From NCBI GenBank assembly GCA_024803745.1, contig JANJXV010000039.1, positions 10,087,001 through 10,151,000 of the forward strand: 64,000 nucleotides of DNA. The letters are read 5' to 3'. This stretch comes from Megascapheus bottae. Lineage: Eukaryota > Chordata > Mammalia > Rodentia > Geomyidae. This document shows, piece after piece, positions 11,345 through 22,660 of the stretch. A program made the translations under genes and the position numbers. The notes under the pieces were generated by a model, which made no database searches, was not told the DNA's origin, and saw only the letters and a list, made by a program, of their open reading frames with translations. Position 1 is the stretch's first letter, and each line of letters opens with the position of its first letter.

Positions 11345-11560
11345 TTATTGGGGTAGATGAATGAAGAGAAGAGGGGGAGAATGCAGACAAGGGAGAGGGA
11401 GTGAAGGACTGGGTAGGGGAGGGATGGGTAAGAATGTTGAGAGGCGTGACATTACTCGAGATGCGTTGTATTCATAAACTGCTTTGTGAAATGACAACTC
11501 TTTTGTACAACTACTTACAAATAATGATAACAACAACAACAACCACAACAAAATCAGAAC
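11345..11560 (+). mobile_element. L1 3'-UTR/end fragment
   Basis: A G-rich purine tract (gggagagggagtgaagga) is followed by ctttgtgaaatgacaactct, tttgtacaactacttac and an A/C-rich tail. This is the layout of a rodent L1 3' end. A related copy lies at 28330. Confidence 0.6.
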
Positions 11561-11562
11561 AT

Positions 11563-11795
11563 TGACTTGCGTGTTGATGACTCACGCCTGTAATCAATCC
11601 TAGCTACTCAGGAGACTGAGGTCTGAGGATCACCACTGAAAGTTATCCCAGGCAGGAAACTCCACGAGACCCGTATGTCCAATGAAGTAGCACAAAACCA
11701 GAAGTGGAGTTGTGGCTCAAGTGGTACAGAGCTAGACTTGAGTGAAAAAGTTCAGGGACAGTGCATAGGCCCTGAGTTCAAGCAAAGACAGACAG

Positions 11796-11849
<54 letters not shown>

Positions 11850-11850
11850 C
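11563..11850 (+). mobile_element. B1-like/Geo SINE with (AC)n tail
   Basis: gttgatgactcacgcctgta, cctagctactcaggagactg and gttgtggctcaagtggtaca are present. The tail passes through acagacagata into an AC run at 11799-11848. Confidence 0.92.
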
Positions 11851-12241
11851 AGAGCATTGTGCAATGCCCTGCTTAGAAGCTTATAGTTGAGATGCAATTC
11901 TTTACCCACCTGTTTGGGGCAAGGTATGTTTTTCTATGTTCCCCATGTGTAATTGGGTGTTACACTTCGTCTGCAGACAATAGAAGCTGAAGTCTCCGCC
12001 TTTATTCATTTCTACCTAACCAGATGCTGACGCCTGCATTTGCAGGATTTAGTTTCATATACAGCCTCCAAGACCCTTGCTTGGCATTCAGATGACAGAA
12101 AACGCTTTTTTTCCAGGGTGAATAGGAGGAGACACAGATTAATTACTGGAGATGGAAAGACAAGTGTTGTTTACTGACTTCCTACTGGGTAGGCGGGAAT
12201 TTAATGGCTACCTTTCAAGCTAGAGAACAAGAAATACACTC
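11851..12241. other. Unique noncoding sequence
   Basis: No gene or identifiable repeat is seen. Confidence 0.5.
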
Positions 12242-12485
12242 ATAGTTGGGTGCTAATGATTCACATCTGTCATTCTAGCTACTCAGGAGGCTGAGATCTG
12301 AGGATCACAGTTCAGTGCCAGCCCTGGTAGACAAATTTGTGAGACTCTTATCACCAACTAACCAGCAAAAACAAAAAACAGGAAGTTGAGGTGTGGCTCA
12401 AGTGGTGGAGTGCCAGCCTTGAGCAGAAAAAGTTAAGTGAGAGCTGAAGTCCCTGAGTTCAAGCTCCAGTACTGGCACAAAGAAA
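12242..12485 (+). mobile_element. B1-like/Geo dimeric SINE
   Basis: A full-length diverged plus copy with tctagctactcaggaggctg, gtgtggctcaagtggtggag and ctgagttcaagctccagtac, ending in an acaaa-rich tail. Confidence 0.93.
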
Positions 12486-13705
12486 CAAACAAATAAAAAC
12501 AGAACTACAAAAAGGAAATACTCACAAAAGGTAGTGGGGGCAGTAAGGGAGGATCTACTTAGAAAAGTTATTCGTCACTAACTTTACAAACACATCTTAT
12601 ACACATTTTACAGATGTCCATTGTACATATTTTTCAATTAATATGATTGGCTTGGAGTTACACATTATGCCATGCTAATACTATCAGAATATGCGAAGTA
12701 GATTTTAATCAAATAGGAGCACAAAAGATATAATCCAATGTATATATATATAATGAAGAAAATATATATAATGAAGAAAATGGAGCATACAGTACCATGA
12801 ACCCAAATAAACAGGATTTCAATATAACCAAGTTACCTCATAAATGGTGGGCCTCCTTGAAGGCTGACACCACGCTGGGAATATAATATTGGGCTCTTTT
12901 GCTGGCAAGCTGTCCATGTGTCACATGGCTAACAATGATATCCAAAGCCAAGGACCAAGCCTCGTGTTTTCTTTTCCCTACAGTTCCATAGGTGTTAGTA
13001 AGCAAAGGAAGCAGAGTTTTGTGACAATACAGGACAGTATGAAAAATCTCATCCATTCCATTCATGAAACCCTACCCAGGCCAATTCACCAAGAAACCCT
13101 TCCATCTCACAACTTGCAGACAAGTGATGGATCCATTTTACTTCCTCACTCAGCCCAGTTCACAATGGATATCTTTGGTCACGTGATCCCCTGACATCCT
13201 GTAGGCAGGTAATTTGTTTCTTCCAAGACCCTGGAGATACTGCAAGCTATTGCTTTGATTTATTTATTCTTGTAAAGAGTCTATTTCCTTACTGCATAAA
13301 CTTCACGTACTCTTTGCCTGCCTTGGTGACCTGGGCGTCTACTGGGTCACGGGGGATTTGTCTGGATCCTGGTCCTGCTGTGAAGCCTCTCTTGATCTGT
13401 GTCCCTTTCAGAGCTGGAAGACATTTTTGTCACTCAGCAAATGAATTGAAGCAATATTCTGAAATGAAGAATCGCTGCCTTCAGAACCCATGGGGGCCTC
13501 CCCGACTGAGTTCTTTCCTTTTATTTGTCAGAAGTGTGAGATGCAATCATTTGTTCTTTCCTTTGGATGGTTATGCCCTGGCAGATCTTTTGACCATTGG
13601 GGTCTTTAAAAACCATCATCTATTTGGTGAGCTATGGTTTTTATTTCACGGAGCTTATCTCCTACCTGGGAGTGCATACTTATTACCAAGGTGGTCTACC
13701 GGTTT
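12486..13705. other. Unique sequence; small AT tandem
   Basis: A 19-base unit (atatataatgaagaaa core) is duplicated at about 12743-12781. The rest has no gene. A 165-codon plus frame at 13314-13811 runs into the following GT repeat and shows no family signature. Confidence 0.5.
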
Positions 13706-13709
13706 TCCT

Positions 13710-13710
<1 letters not shown>

Positions 13711-13762
<52 letters not shown>
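13711..13762. repeat. (GT)n microsatellite
   Basis: A pure GT run of about 50 bases. Confidence 0.97.
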
Positions 13763-13763
<1 letters not shown>

Positions 13764-13975
13764 ATTCAGGCAAACTCAATGACATACGGAGAGGGCCCCC
13801 CTCTTTCATAACAAATTACAGTTCTGGATAAATACAAGCACAATTTCAGAGACTTCTTTCTAGCTGGCTTTCTGAACTGTCACGATTCTGACCAAATGAC
13901 TCAGGAACCAGTCTGAAAAGGTACTTAGGTCTATGGATATAATTGGAGATGGATGTAGGCTAGCATTTCATTGTC

Positions 13976-14350
13976 ATTTTGTGCCTGTACTGGGACTTGA
14001 ACTTGGAGCCTGGATGCTTTTCCTTAGCATTTTCACTGAAGGCTGACTCCCTACCACTTGAGTCACAGCTGATTCTACTCCTGGGTTTCCCTTCCCTTCC
14101 CTTCTCTTCCCTCCCTCCCCCTCTCTTCCTCTACCTGCCCTTCCCTCCCTCCCTCCCTCCCTCCCTCCCTCCCTCCCTCCCTCCCTCCCTCCCTCCCTCC
14201 TTCCTTCCTTCCTTCCTTCCTTCCTTCCTTCCTTCCTTCCTTCTTTCCTTCTTTTTATTGGATGCAATAGTCTCACAGATTTCTCTTCCCAAGCTGAGAT
14301 CCTCATTCTCAGCCTCCTGAATAGCCAGGCATGAGCCCCCATCATCTGGC
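13976..14350 (-). mobile_element. B1-like/Geo SINE split by a (CCCT)n(CCTT)n expansion
   Basis: The right monomer (gggacttgaacttggagc, ctaccacttgagtcacagct) and left monomer (cagcctcctgaatagccagg) are separated by ~170 bases of pyrimidine repeats (14084-14256). The expansion is at the monomer junction, where the T-rich linker normally lies. Confidence 0.88.
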
Positions 14351-14524
14351 TGGCACTGGTACTTTTTAAGATAGCCTTCTTCAAGGTCTGTATTGGCATT
14401 CTTCCCTTGTTCTGAACTATCAAGAAGATTCTGTTCCTCATAGAGGGTCTGATAAAGTTTGGTCTTTGCCTGGCTCTCCAGCGTTGTAGCCATCTTGGGT
14501 ATACAAATCATATTGTGTTGCTAA

Positions 14525-14835
14525 TGTTTAGATGTTGACTCTCCCCCCCCCATCCCTCGCCCCCTCCCCCAGTCTATGTATCGTGGACTCTTTCCCCAGA
14601 GTGGACCTGTTAGGAGCTGGTAGAACTTTTAGAAAGAGGTATGAAGTATGTGTGTGTGGGGGGGTGGTCCCTTAAGTCTTTAGGGGTGTTTTCTAAGGGG
14701 CCCCCATTGCTTCCTCTCCCTATTGGCTTCTTGGCCTATTGAGGTCAGTGCTCTGTACTACTCAACCACCAAATGGCGTTCTCCTAGCCATGGATGAAAT
14801 GACCTCTTCTCTAAGTGACCTTCTGCTTACTGGCA
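14525..14835 (+). mobile_element. LTR-like repeat (MaLR-type, by recall)
   Basis: taggagctggtagaactttt, ccttaagtctttaggggtgt and actcaaccaccaaatggcgt follow the order of a common mammalian MaLR-like LTR. Related copies are at 50887 and 57792. The subfamily is not determinable by eye. Confidence 0.45.
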
Positions 14836-16138
14836 TACTTGCTCCAGGGTACCACACCGATGTCCCTTTACACCTACCTTGGCATGGTAGGCATAAAATC
14901 TTGGGTAATGCTGGATAGAAATTGTTGATGATTCTGTAACCAATCTGTTTGACAGGGAAGAGAGAGGCTGTGTGTGTGTGTATGGCTCTTCCTAGATCCC
15001 GGGATATCTGAGCTTTCTCCTAATTTCTGCCCTAATCACCCACAGGGAGTTTTGTTCCAACCCTGAGTCTCTCAGAAGTACCAAAGCCCTCATAGAAATA
15101 ATTCAGGGCCGGCTGGAACCAATAGGATCTAGCAAATAGATCTTTTCAGCTGTCTTGTCTAGAAAATGCTTCAGCAATCTTTCTGTGGGGCTGGTTAACT
15201 TGTAACATGGATGAACTTACTGGATAAGAATCACCCAAATCTTTCTCATTTGCCATATTTCTGACTAGCTTGGGAGCCTTCAGCCATAAAAGGGACTGAA
15301 GTTGCCCAGAGTTAATTCTCTTCGCTGCTACTTCTTCAATGTATGCTAGGCTGTACCCACGGAAGGCTGAGCCAACCTCTGGCCTGAAGTCTAAAGTAAT
15401 CTGTTTAACTCAGAGAATACTAATAAGGATGGTGTGGTCTTCAAAACAGTTGGAAGAATGCAATCTTCTGTTTCATGAAAGGTTGGGTAGATACCTTGAC
15501 ACAGAGAAACTGTGTGTAGAATATGGTAGAAATTACATTTTATAGTTATTTCTCTACCCTTTTTTTTAAAAAAAATCCAAGCATTACTTTTTGAGTGCCT
15601 TCATAGTTTATGAAAACTTTTATTAACACTTCCAAATGGCCTTTCTTTCATGGTGGGACAATCTAGACCCAGTAGAACCTACTTAAAACATTAAAAAAAA
15701 TCTTCACAAATATAATAAAGCAAGCTGTCTTCGACAGAGATTTGTAGATCTTGTTTGTGATACTTTTTAAGAGGGTAGTGGGTCTCTAGGGGAAGGTAAT
15801 GACAGGTTATAATCTTGGTGTGGAGTGGAAGTTTTCTTTTTTTTTTTTCTCTGAACATGAACACTTTGTACAAATGGCTTTGTTTTGTCTTTTGGTCTTT
15901 GGAATCAAAAAAGAATTTATTCTGTAATTGGTTTAGTCTTCTGTGGGTGTGGTTAATTAGAGCCCTAGTTTCTCTGGACAGATCCCAAAGGGTTAGAGAG
16001 ACAGTGGTTTGTTCATTGTAACTCTTGACTTGGAGATTCAAGAGCTGGGAGTTCTGAGGGCCACAGAGGCAAAGAAAAGCTCCCCGCCACCCTGCCAGGA
16101 GTTTAGACACAAATGGCCCCTTTCTTTTGTTCATCAAA
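14836..16138. other. Unique noncoding sequence
   Basis: No gene, RNA or clear repeat is found. The minus strand is open for 148 codons at 15691-16137, but composition is AT-rich and no domain is recognisable. Confidence 0.5.
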
Positions 16139-16139
16139 G

Positions 16140-16370
16140 ACAGCTCAGCCAGGGTAGCTGGTGGCTCTTACCTGACATCCTAGCTAATCAAGAGGCTGAG
16201 ATGTGAGGATTTCAGTTGGAAGCCAGATCAGGTAGAAAAGTCGCTGAGATTCTTACCTCCAATTAACCAACAAAATAAAAGTTAGAAGTGAAAAAAAAAG
16301 TTAGAAGTGAAGGCATGGTTCACGTGGTAGAGCTCCAGCCATGAGCAAAGTGCACAAGGCATTGAGTTCA
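16140..16370 (+). mobile_element. B1-like/Geo SINE, first of a head-to-tail pair
   Basis: cagggtagctggtggctctt to gcattgagttcaaacctc. A 16-base duplication (aaaagttagaagtga core, twice near 16277-16308) sits at the monomer junction. Confidence 0.88.
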
Positions 16371-16575
16371 AACCTCTGAGGATCACAGTTCGAAGTCAGC
16401 CTGGGTAGAAAAGTCTGTGAGACTCTTGTCACCATGAACCAGTGAAAGAAGTACCAAAGTTGAATGTGTGACAAGTGGTAGAGCACCCACCTTGAGGGAG
16501 AAATAACTAGAGTATCAGGTCCTGGGTTCAAGTTTCAGTATGCACCCCCCCCACACACACATGCACATACACACA
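16371..16575 (+). mobile_element. B1-like/Geo SINE, second of the pair
   Basis: Starts mid-left-monomer (ctgaggatcacagttcgaag) directly after the previous B box and runs through caagtggtagagcaccca to a C/CA-rich tail. It is 5' truncated. Confidence 0.85.
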
Positions 16576-17140
16576 TACCTGCTCAAGTCTCTAGGTAGTG
16601 AAAGATGCATCTCCTTAACTTCAATAGTAGTTTAAGGGCAATTTTTCAGAAATGCTTTCCACAGTGGTCATTGCTCTAAAGGGTTCCATACCTGATTAAA
16701 TGGTCTTTTTTCTTTTTTCCTTTTTTTTTTTGCAGTAAGATAAAGGGGACTGATTTAGCATTGCTAACTCAGGCCTATTTTCTCAGAAATGCTTGTATTT
16801 GAGGAAATTCTAATTTGTCAGAGCCATGCAGACTACCTCTCCAGGAGCTTATAGAAGAGTGACCACTCCTCTCTCTCCAGAAACTCTGCTTTGGGTCAGT
16901 GTGGGGCAGCTCATGCTCTGCCTTCCTCTGTTGCTTTTACCTCTTGGAGGGGCCACTCTGACTTACTAGAATCAAATAAGTCTGCAAGGAGCTGCTCTCT
17001 GGTCCTTTCCCCTAAAGCCCAAAGAGTCACTTCACAAAGGACATTTCATACTGCTGAGACTGCTGATGGTGGGTTAGAGGCAGAACGGATCCTCAGAAGG
17101 GCCAAGATACTGGACAATGACACACATTAACGCCCCCTCT
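16576..17140. other. Unique noncoding sequence
   Basis: A C/T-rich tract ending in t-runs and gcag at ~16700-16735 resembles a 3' splice site, but no coding exon follows. Confidence 0.5.
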
Positions 17141-17146
17141 CCCCCT

Positions 17147-17150
<4 letters not shown>

Positions 17151-17237
<87 letters not shown>
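17151..17237. repeat. Pure (TC)n microsatellite, 87 bases
   Basis: An uninterrupted TC dinucleotide run, the longest pure dinucleotide array in the window. Confidence 0.98.
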
Positions 17238-17244
<7 letters not shown>

Positions 17245-17400
17245 CACCCTGGGGCTGGAACTCAGGGCAGTCTCCCTGAGCTTTTATTGTTCAAGGCTAA
17301 TGCTTTACCACTTAAGCCAAGGCTCCCCTTCCAGCTTTTTTGGTTGGGTCATTGGAGATAAAAGTCTTTCCTGTCAAGGCTGGCATGTTTCTTGGTGTGT
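17238..17400 (-). mobile_element. B1-like/Geo SINE, 5' truncated
   Basis: The inverted right monomer (ggggctggaactcagggcag, taccacttaagccaaggctc) continues into a partial left monomer. The preceding TC array is on the tail side. Confidence 0.82.
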
Positions 17401-17798
17401 AGACTGTCATGACAAGGTCGTGGTCAATGTCATCTCTCAGGAGATAGCTGGAGAGCAGATAGATGCCAGGAACAAACTCCCACCTTCCACAGGGTTCTAC
17501 TGCCTTCATCTAGGTCCCATCTTCTAAAGCTTCCAGAAGCTTCCAAGAGAGCACCATAAGTTGGAAATGAAGTCTTCAATTCATGAGCCCTTTTGTGGGG
17601 AGGGGGACTTTACATTGAAACCATGGCAAGGAATAAAATGGCATTGAGGAATACCTCTTTAGTTTGGGTAATTCTGTTTAAGTCAAGAATAATTTAGCCA
17701 CGATGTCAGTCTTGATAGGAAAGTTTGTCCCAGTTATAAAACAAGGACACAAGGCCCATTTCCTTTAGAAAAATATTTGAGGATTTCCTTCCCTTCCC
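17401..17798. other. Unique noncoding sequence
   Basis: No gene or repeat is identified. Confidence 0.5.
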
Positions 17799-17799
17799 C

Positions 17800-17812
17800 T
17801 CCCTCCCTCCCT

Positions 17813-17871
<59 letters not shown>
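17800..17871. repeat. (CTTT)n tetranucleotide repeat
   Basis: About 60 bases of uninterrupted CTTT units after a short CCCT stretch. Confidence 0.97.
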
Positions 17872-18135
17872 ATACCTATATGCACTCACACATATATGTA
17901 TGCATTATACATATACACACAGATACATATGTACACACAGTGTAGATATACATATATATATACACGTGCATCCATGTGCTATATAGTATATATATAGTTC
18001 CTATATATATTATATATGTACTATATATAATATATACTATACTTTATAGTATATATACTATATTTGTACTATATAGCACATACACATATGCATATCATAT
18101 CTATAGTATCTATACTATACACCCATTATATATAC
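17872..18135. repeat. TA/CATA-rich tract with inverted repeats
   Basis: About 260 bases almost entirely of tata, acac and catata steps, with self-complementary segments such as atatacta..tagtatat near 18030-18058. Prone to cruciforms or hairpins. Confidence 0.9.
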
Positions 18136-18137
18136 TT

Positions 18138-18285
18138 GACCCTCAACTTCCAGCTTTTTTCTTGTTAATTGGAAAAAAGAGTCTCATGGATTTGGGGGCC
18201 CAGGCTAGCTTTGCACCTTGATCCTCAGATCTCAGCTTTGGGAGACGCGAGGATTACAGGTGTGAGTTGGCTGTTGTTTTATTTT
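18138..18285 (-). mobile_element. B1-like SINE fragment
   Basis: Mostly the left monomer: gagtctcatggatttggggg, gatcctcagatctcagc and ggattacaggtgtgag. The right monomer is absent or replaced by the TA tract. Confidence 0.8.
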
Positions 18286-18447
18286 AAGACACATGCAATA
18301 AAAGAAAAACAGCAACAACAACCACTGAAATCCAGGTGGCAACGAATCTAAATAATCATATTAAAATTCCTGTTGTAGAAGATCCTGTGGGGACAACTCT
18401 ATCTGCTGTTTTATGAAAACTTGCTGAACTGAACTCATGAGTTGAAC

Positions 18448-18510
18448 AAAACATCTCTCTCTCTCTCTCTCTTCTCCCCTCTCTCCCTCTCTCTGTCTCT
18501 CTCTTCATTT
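18448..18510. repeat. (CT)n tract
   Basis: A CT run with a few interruptions (ctctgtctctctctt). Confidence 0.95.
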
Positions 18511-18554
18511 CTCACTTTCCTATTTCTCCTGAGGAGAAAAACAAATCTCCCAAG

Positions 18555-18900
18555 GACTATTAAGTTGCAAATATACTGAAGCCAAAAATAGAAGATGGAG
18601 CCTTATAAACATTTCGCATATTTTGGTGTAATTTGTTGAAAATAGTAAGACTATGCTCACAGTTGGCATCTAGAATGCAAATATTAGGAATCCAATCCCT
18701 AGATACATTATGGCTTTTCAGCAGTGTAATCAGGGCTCGTCCAATTGCTATTGTGTGACTTTGTAGTTTGTTGGGTTTGTTTATACAGTATATTAGGAAG
18801 GTCTATGCTACCAAGTAATATTTGTGCCTCTGGAGACTCTGAGGGATAAAAGCCTGGAGCAGAACTCAGGGGAAAAAACAAAACTCAGATCTATATAATG
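18555..18900. other. Candidate conserved noncoding block
   Basis: A complex AT-rich sequence with ttcgcatattttggtgtaat, ctagaatgcaaatattagga and gtccaattgctattgtgtga. No repeat or frame signal. Enhancer-like by texture only. Confidence 0.4.
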
Positions 18901-18984
18901 TTCAACTCACTAATGGTATTTGCTTCTTTAAAATAGGCCTTAAAAACAAACAAACAAGCAAGCAAACAAACCCAAAAAATACAC

Positions 18985-19177
18985 AAGCCAGAAGCTGGTG
19001 GTTCATGCCTGGCTTCCTAGCTACTTGGAAAGCTGAGATCTGAGGATCACAGTTCAAAGCCAGCCTGAGCAAGAAAGTTCAGGAGACTCTAATAAACCAA
19101 TAAGAAGCTGGAAATGTGGCTCAAGTGGTAAAGTACAAGCTCTGAGTTCAGGCCCCAGGACCATGGCCATTATACAC

Positions 19178-19222
<45 letters not shown>
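18985..19222 (+). mobile_element. B1-like/Geo SINE with (AC)n tail
   Basis: agctggtggttcatgcctgg, ctgagatctgaggatcacag and aatgtggctcaagtggtaaa. The right monomer is internally shortened. The tail is an AC run at 19175-19222. Confidence 0.9.
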
Positions 19223-19226
<4 letters not shown>

Positions 19227-20629
19227 AAAATGTGCAGTGGGGAGGGTCTGTTATGTTTCGGAATGTGAGGGTTAAGGGGTGAGGTATAAAGAGCAGGCTT
19301 TCAGTTCTATGTGAGCTGCCAGAAATTCTCTCCTACCTAGCTTCCATGAGCCTGACTGGGTTTTATGGCTGACAGTAAATTTGTCTACCTTCTCCTCTGA
19401 CAGGTGAGAAACTATTCTGACCTGAGTGAAAGACACCAAACTGCACAGCTGCCGCCCCACCTACCTCGCAGGTGAGATTTGCTTCTCTTAAATGATGACT
19501 AGTAAGCCAAACAAGATGTCTTGCTTGGTTATAAATTTAACTCTTCTATGATTAGTCAGGGCAAATTAGGACCCCCTCTGGGGTTCCCTGTACGTGTCTG
19601 AGACACAAGCTTAGAAGTCTGATTAGCTCAACTCTCTTGATATTTGTCCCTGGTAGTAAATGTCTGGTGCATAGAGTATTGATTTTCATTTAGATATCTT
19701 AATGTTTGTAGACAATCTCGGCAGATGTGGCTGAAGTCTGTGTTCGCAGGAGCGCTGGTTTGCAATCTGCAAACATTTTTCTTCTCACTTGGTCTCATTT
19801 TTTTTTTCTCCTTAAACTTAACTGATTTGGAATCGGGAGATATAAATGAAAAATGTCGAGTTGGCCTATCAATCATAGGCAGGCACAAACATCACCACTG
19901 CCCTTTTCTAACATCCTATTACTACTGGGTAGTTGGCTAGTCAAACAGGAATAAAAATTACACCACAAATATCATAAGTTAGGCTTGATTTGTTGAGCAA
20001 GTAGCCTGACAATTCGGTAAGAGTTATATACCTCAGCTTCGCTGAAAATCAGCCTTGTTACTGGCTTTGGTACGTCTATAAAGATTGTTCATTTCATATA
20101 AAACAGCTACCTGTACTGAACGCCCTCAGAGCAAGAATGATGCGGGTTATAAATATAGAGGAAAATCTATTTGTCTACCCTTTCATGCTGTTAAAGCAAG
20201 TCACGGGCAGCGGTCCTTTGGTGGGTCTCAACGGCAGGGAAGAATTCCTTCCCAGCCACCTTTTCCTCTGCAAGCCCGGCCCTGGATTGAAGAATGTCAT
20301 CTCTCTTTGTCACAGGAGATAAAGCACTCAAGTGTGACCAGAGCTATCGCCTTGCGACCCAGTAGGAGTATGCTAATGATAGTGCAAACAAAACGAAACC
20401 AAACCCCCAACCCCAAAGAGGACAAAAATATCCACCCAAACCCCCAAATCCAACACACAAAACATCAAAAGACAACAATACCCACCCCCCCTCTTTCCTC
20501 CCACTCTCCATCCCTCCCCACAAACTATAAGGCATTGCATTGAAACCAAAGGCAAAGCGAGGCTTGTCTATTGGCCAGTTAATGTCAGAAAAGATAAATA
20601 GAAATGATTAGGAGGGGGTTGGGAAAGGG

Positions 20630-20631
<2 letters not shown>
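19223..20631. other. Unique sequence with enhancer-like blocks
   Basis: 19620-19900 (cattgattttcatttagat-like, gtttgcaatctgcaaac, ctatcaatcataggc) and 20000-20230 (gacaattcggtaagagtt, gtctataaagattgttcat) look conserved. 20380-20520 is A/C-rich. A 152-codon plus frame at 20085-20543 appears to be chance. Confidence 0.4.

Positions 20632-20681
<50 letters not shown>
20632..20681. repeat. (AC)n microsatellite
   Basis: A pure AC run of about 50 bases. Confidence 0.97.
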
Positions 20682-20684
<3 letters not shown>

Positions 20685-20685
<1 letters not shown>

Positions 20686-21237
20686 CGTGCAGGGGTTATA
20701 TTCATTTAAAGATACATTATGGGACTGTGAGATCTGATTTCGAGCTGCTGAGTAATTAAAATGATGAATACTCCTTACTCATGGTGATCAATTCATTAAA
20801 GTGCTCTGAACGGAAGGATGGGCTTCTTTTGCAGGCTGTAGCCACAAGTCCCTCAGTGGGGTCCTTCTTGCTTATTTCCATGGTGTCCTCATCTCTGAGC
20901 CACAAGGTGAGGGATGCATGGTATAGACACCACTCGCCTTAAATACTCACCCCTTCCCCCAGCATGCAGAGAGAAAGAAGGACAAGAAAATAGAGAAATC
21001 CACACTTCCCACGGTACCTGAGCAAGCCCTGATTTTATTTTTTTGGGGGGGGGGGGCGTTGTAAGGCACCTCTAGCTGTGTTTGCAGTGTGTGTGTGTGT
21101 GTGTAGCTGTGAGGTGTGCAGATCATATCGGCTGTGCAAAACACTTGCAGGTTGCAAATCTAGGGACTAGGCTTGCACACGATCTACACGGTGTAAAATT
21201 TTGTGTAGTCTGGTGAATAGGAGATACATATTCTTAA
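20685..21237. other. Unique; candidate conserved block at 20690-20880
   Basis: ttcatttaaagatacattat, gctgagtaattaaaatgatg and gatcaattcattaaagtgct carry homeodomain-type cores. A run of 12 G lies near 21044-21056. Confidence 0.4.
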
Positions 21238-21340
21238 AACGTTTACAGTTTATTTCATTTTTATTTTCTTTACATAGCTGTACAAAGAGGTTTCAATTTC
21301 ACATGATGGTTAATGATTAGAATGCATTATTCTTTTTCTT
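21238..21340 (-). mobile_element. L1 3'-end fragment (inverted)
   Basis: ttctttacatagctgtacaa and agaggtttcaatttcacatg are the reverse complement of the gaaatt-gaaacc-ctttgtaca signature seen at 11480, 28515 and 33665. Confidence 0.6.
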
Positions 21341-21530
21341 TCTTGATACGGGGTCTGGGGCTTGAACTCAGGGTCTGGACCCTGTCCTGAGGTTCTACCA
21401 CTTGAGCCATAGCTCCTCTTCCCGCTCTTTGGTGGTCTATTGGGATATGCAACACATGGACTTGCCTGCCCAGATTGGTCTCGAACTATGATACTCAGAT
21501 CTCAGCCTCCTGAGTAGCTATGATTATGTG
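21341..21530 (-). mobile_element. B1-like/Geo SINE
   Basis: gggcttgaactcagggtctg, taccacttgagccatagctc and agcctcctgagtagctatga. The right monomer is shortened. It sits at the edge of the L1 block. Confidence 0.88.
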
Positions 21531-22424
21531 TTTGATTTCTATCAGCAGATTATAGAGACGTAATTGTTTCCTGCTTTTTCCTGACTTGGCATTCAAAGCC
21601 CTCATTGTAGTTGTGGTTTTAGTTCTAATTCATGTGTCTTAAATGGTTAAGAATGTTGAACCTCCTTTTACAAGTTTGCTGTCATGTGTTTATCTTGTTT
21701 TATGACATGGCTGCCCATTTTCCTTTTCTTTTCTGAATTGTATGGTTTCTTTTTATATGATGCATCCAAGTCCTTTGCCAAATATTGTTTTGCCAACATT
21801 TGCACCCAACTTTGCCTTTTAATTTTGTAAATAATAGATCCAGTGAGACATGTAATTTTCTTGCTACGACACATTATAATCATGTTTTTGTCTTATTTTC
21901 AGAGTCTTCCATTCTGTGTGTCTAAGAAATCTTTGCCTAATGTAAGATTACAATGATGTTCCTTTCTGTTTCTTACCAGAATAGACAGAGTTCCTTCTCA
22001 CCTTTAGGTCTATAGTTCAGTTGTGTTCATGTTATATTTGATGTTAGGCTAAGGTTCTTTTCTTTTTCTTTCCTGTATTTTAGCACAAATTTAATTTTCT
22101 GCCACAATTATTATTATTTTTTTGGTGGGTGGAGGGACTTGAACTTTGGGCCTGGATGCTGTCCTTGAGCTCTTCAGGTCAAGGTTACCATCCTACCCTG
22201 GGAGCCACAGCGCCACTTACAGTTTTCTAGTGGTTAACTGGAGATATGAGTCTCACAGACTTTAATGCCCGAGTTGGCTTTGAACCTCAATCCTCATATC
22301 TCAGCCTCCTGAGTAGGTAGGATTACAGGTGAGAGTCACTACACCCAGCTTCTGCCCCATTTATTAACAAGACTGTATTTTCCCTATTGGATTTTCTTGG
22401 TTCTTTTGTCAGAAATCAAATGAT
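21531..22424 (-). mobile_element. Old L1 (L1M-type) 3' region, inverted, SINE-interrupted
   Basis: ccaagtcctttgccaaatat, ttttaattttgtaaataata and, beyond the inserted SINE, ccccatttattaacaagact / gttcttttgtcagaaatcaa. This is the order of an ancient L1 3' UTR read on the opposite strand. Heavily mutated, no coding capacity. Confidence 0.65.
22116..22351 (-). mobile_element. B1-like/Geo SINE inside the old L1
   Basis: gggacttgaactttgggcct to ggattacaggtgagagtcac. L1 sequence resumes at ttctgccccatttattaac, so this is a clean insertion. Confidence 0.9.
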
Positions 22425-22660
22425 CGGCCTGGAGCCAATGGCTCATACCTGTCCTAACTATTCAGGAGGCTGAAATCTGAGGATCTTGGTCCAAAGTCAG
22501 CCTGTGTAAGAAAATCTGTGAGACTTTTATCTTCAAATGAGCAAGAAAAAAGCTGAAAGTGGAGCTGTGGCTCAAGTGGTAGAGCACCAGCCTTGGATGA
22601 AAAAGCTCAAGGAGACCACCTAGGCCCTGAGTTCAAGCTCAAGTACTGGCATAAAATGAA
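22425..22660 (+). mobile_element. B1-like/Geo dimeric SINE
   Basis: tcggcctggagccaatggct opens a full-length plus copy. gtggctcaagtggtagagca and ctgagttcaagctcaagtac mark the right monomer. Confidence 0.93.

Noticed and set aside
13314..13811. 165-codon plus-strand open frame
   Set aside because: Its last ~30 codons are the GT microsatellite (Cys-Val run), and several frames are open together there. No family signature.
15691..16137. 148-codon minus-strand open frame in non-repetitive DNA
   Set aside because: The longest frame outside simple repeats, but AT-rich with Lys/Leu bias. No domain, no splice context and no family that I recognise. Chance in 64 kb is plausible.
16690..16800. Possible splice acceptor (T-run then gcag)
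   Set aside because: The following sequence hits stops in all plus frames within a short distance, and there is no matching donor.
17151..17237. CRISPR-like array (also other tandem arrays)
   Set aside because: Simple di- and tetranucleotide repeats in mammalian DNA with no spacer structure.
20085..20543. 152-codon plus-strand open frame
   Set aside because: The second half is A/C-rich low complexity. The first half coincides with an enhancer-like noncoding block.
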